From positions 1-20,546 of the IMG/VR virus record IMGVR_UViG_3300039043_000066: DNA of 20,546 bases, one strand, 5' to 3'. This DNA comes from a virus. Numbering within the stretch: position 1 is the first letter of the stretch; every line of letters begins with the position of its first letter. Of the stretch, positions 19,305-20,546 are shown in pieces. The translations under genes were made by a program, and so were the position numbers. The notes beneath the pieces are model-generated. The model made no database searches, was not told the origin of the DNA, and saw nothing but the letters and a program-made list of their open reading frames with translations.

Positions 19305-20251
19305 TGGCTGATAAGATAGAAGATTTAGCACAGTTAAGAGAAAACCTTGTAGATGATATTGAACTTAGACATACGAATAGATTAAATATAGCTCTTGAAA
19401 ACTTAGAAAGAGATGTTGTTCAAATAGCAAACGAACTACCAACTAAGCAAGGTAAGTTGTTTGAAGCACGATTGGCTGTTGAGATAAGACCAAAGTTAAG
19501 ACAAGCCATTGATGAACACTACACTTTATGGGCTGATGGTACTGTTAGAGAATACGATAAAGTTGCAAAACAGATTGTAGACAATATGAAAGTTCTACCA
19601 ATACCAGCTAGGTTTAAAACTCTTACTGAAGTTGATATTGAAACGATAACAAACCTTAAAAGATTAAAGTTTACAGGCTTTACAAACATAGGAACGGAAA
19701 CAGTAAACGCATTGGCTGATAATGTTTATTCCTCGACAATAAGTGGAAAACCAATTAATGATATGGTTAAGTCGCTTCAACAAAGAATAAACGGAGTTTA
19801 TATAAAAGCTGATGTTGATGAGATAGATGAATTAGTTGAGTTTGTTGCTACAACAACAGATGAGGTAGCAAAGGCAAAGGCTATAGAAAGATTACACACC
19901 TTTTATGGTGCAGATCGTGTTGGAAATAATATGAGAAGATATGCTAAACAATTAGCACACGATAGTTTAATGGAATTTGATGGACAGTTTACTAAAGCAA
20001 AAGCAGAAGAAGCTGGTCTGACAAACTTTCTTTATTACGGAGATATAATTGGTGATAGTAGACCATTTTGTATAGCTAATAGAGGAAAGATATTTTCAGA
20101 GGATGAACTTAGAGATAAGTGGTCATCTGAGAGTTGGAAAGGTAAATCAACAACCGATCCATTTACAAGTAGAGGTGGATATAATTGCCGACACCATCTA
20201 CAGCCGACTGATCCAAGTTGGTATAATGAAAATGGCGATCTTATAATATAG
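19304..20251 (+). CDS. Minor head protein (Mu gpF-like)
   Basis: The 315-residue protein has a long helical N-terminal part and a C-terminal Mu F domain: LTNFLYYGDIIGDSRPFC (with D251-SRPFC256), WSSESWKGKSTTDPFTSRGG and YNCRHHLQP (294-302). The DSRPFC...RGGYNCRH layout is the family hallmark. MuF proteins attach to the portal region inside the head and take part in head morphogenesis or DNA entry. Its place between portal and scaffold genes fits exactly. The fold is shared with some toxin carriers, but no toxin domain follows here. Confidence 0.88.
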   Translation: MADKIEDLAQLRENLVDDIELRHTNRLNIALENLERDVVQIANELPTKQGKLFEARLAVEIRPKLRQAIDEHYTLWADGTVREYDKVAKQIVDNMKVLPIPARFKTLTEVDIETITNLKRLKFTGFTNIGTETVNALADNVYSSTISGKPINDMVKSLQQRINGVYIKADVDEIDELVEFVATTTDEVAKAKAIERLHTFYGADRVGNNMRRYAKQLAHDSLMEFDGQFTKAKAEEAGLTNFLYYGDIIGDSRPFCIANRGKIFSEDELRDKWSSESWKGKSTTDPFTSRGGYNCRHHLQPTDPSWYNENGDLII

Positions 20252-20262
20252 GAGATACTACT

Positions 20263-20546
20263 ATGGCTGACGAGCAAAAAACGGAGATTGAGAATACTGA
20301 ATCTCTAGAAACAAAACAGGAAGTCGAACAACAAGAGCCAATGATTGCACAAAGCGAATTGGATAAAATTCTTGAAAAAAGACTAGCAAGAGAAAGAGCG
20401 AAGTTTGAAAAAAAACTTGATGGCATTGATCTTGACGAAGCAAGACAACTCAAAGAAGAAAAAGAAGCTAAAGAGTTAGAAATGCAAAAACAACGAGGTG
20501 AATTTGATAAAGTATTGAAAGAAACAGTATCTAAAAAAGACGCTGT
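20263..20546 (+). CDS. Scaffold protein, N-terminal part, runs off the window
   Basis: The ATG at 20263 has AGGAGA upstream. The visible 94 residues are very charged and helical: MADEQKTEIENTESLETKQE, LDKILEKRLARERAKFEKKL, EARQLKEEKEAKELEMQKQR. This is the typical start of phage capsid scaffolds (DUF4355-like), and it lies just after the minor head gene, where a scaffold is expected before the major capsid gene. The 3' end is outside the window. Confidence 0.75.
   Translation, partial: MADEQKTEIENTESLETKQEVEQQEPMIAQSELDKILEKRLARERAKFEKKLDGIDLDEARQLKEEKEAKELEMQKQRGEFDKVLKETVSKKDA

Noticed and set aside
1-20546. Prophage or lysogeny functions, tRNAs, CRISPR arrays, insertion sequences
   Set aside because: No integrase, CI/Cro-like repressor pair, cloverleaf, regular spaced repeats or transposase was seen on either strand.

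Overview
This is a 20.5-kb piece of an AT-rich tailed double-stranded DNA phage (class Caudoviricetes), cut at both ends inside a gene. The tail-tip protein with a lambda-J-type C-terminus, the portal/MuF/scaffold order, the DUF3310 and 'holin_3TMs'-type proteins and the many tiny lysine-rich proteins are typical of marine phages of Alphaproteobacteria. A SAR11-like or related host is plausible but is an inference. No integrase, lysogeny repressor, tRNA, CRISPR array or insertion sequence was seen, so nothing here points to a temperate life cycle.

Layout. (1) Positions 1-5502, + strand: end of a tail-tip protein, a fibre with a C-terminal self-cleaving chaperone domain, several small proteins, a metallophosphoesterase, a DUF3310 protein, a TSCPD-like protein, and a lysis block (34-residue membrane peptide, T7-type amidase, holin). 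(2) Positions 5499-10470, - strand: an early-type block of about 14 closely packed genes. It begins with an ArdC-like antirestriction metallopeptidase, runs through tiny zinc-binding and membrane proteins to a PD-(D/E)XK nuclease and partner, and ends with four small genes that have their own promoter. (3) Positions 10471-10632: divergent control region with back-to-back promoters. (4) Positions 10633-12232, + strand: Ref-like HNH protein, replisome organiser, DUF6456-like protein. (5) Positions 12233-20546, + strand: a promoter region, a coupled run of very basic small proteins, a metallopeptidase, a ParB-like protein, a TET-associated-type glycosyltransferase, small terminase, large terminase, portal, minor head protein and the start of a scaffold gene. 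On a circular map this head block would lead into the tail block at the window's left end.

The most unusual signals are RNA-level. The two leftward transcription units begin with the same leader: an 11-bp box TTGTTTACAGC, then a 16-bp inverted repeat whose loop is the Shine-Dalgarno sequence. Two other places are predicted to form hairpins that show the exact complement of that Shine-Dalgarno sequence in a loop: the 5' end of the rightward early transcript (10574-10624), and the leader of the leftward gene starting at 7215 (7231-7314). Together they look like a phage-encoded antisense or anti-Shine-Dalgarno control circuit. The ParB-like/glycosyltransferase pair suggests possible DNA base modification, and an unusual number of miniature zinc-binding and poly-lysine proteins is packed between the recognisable genes.
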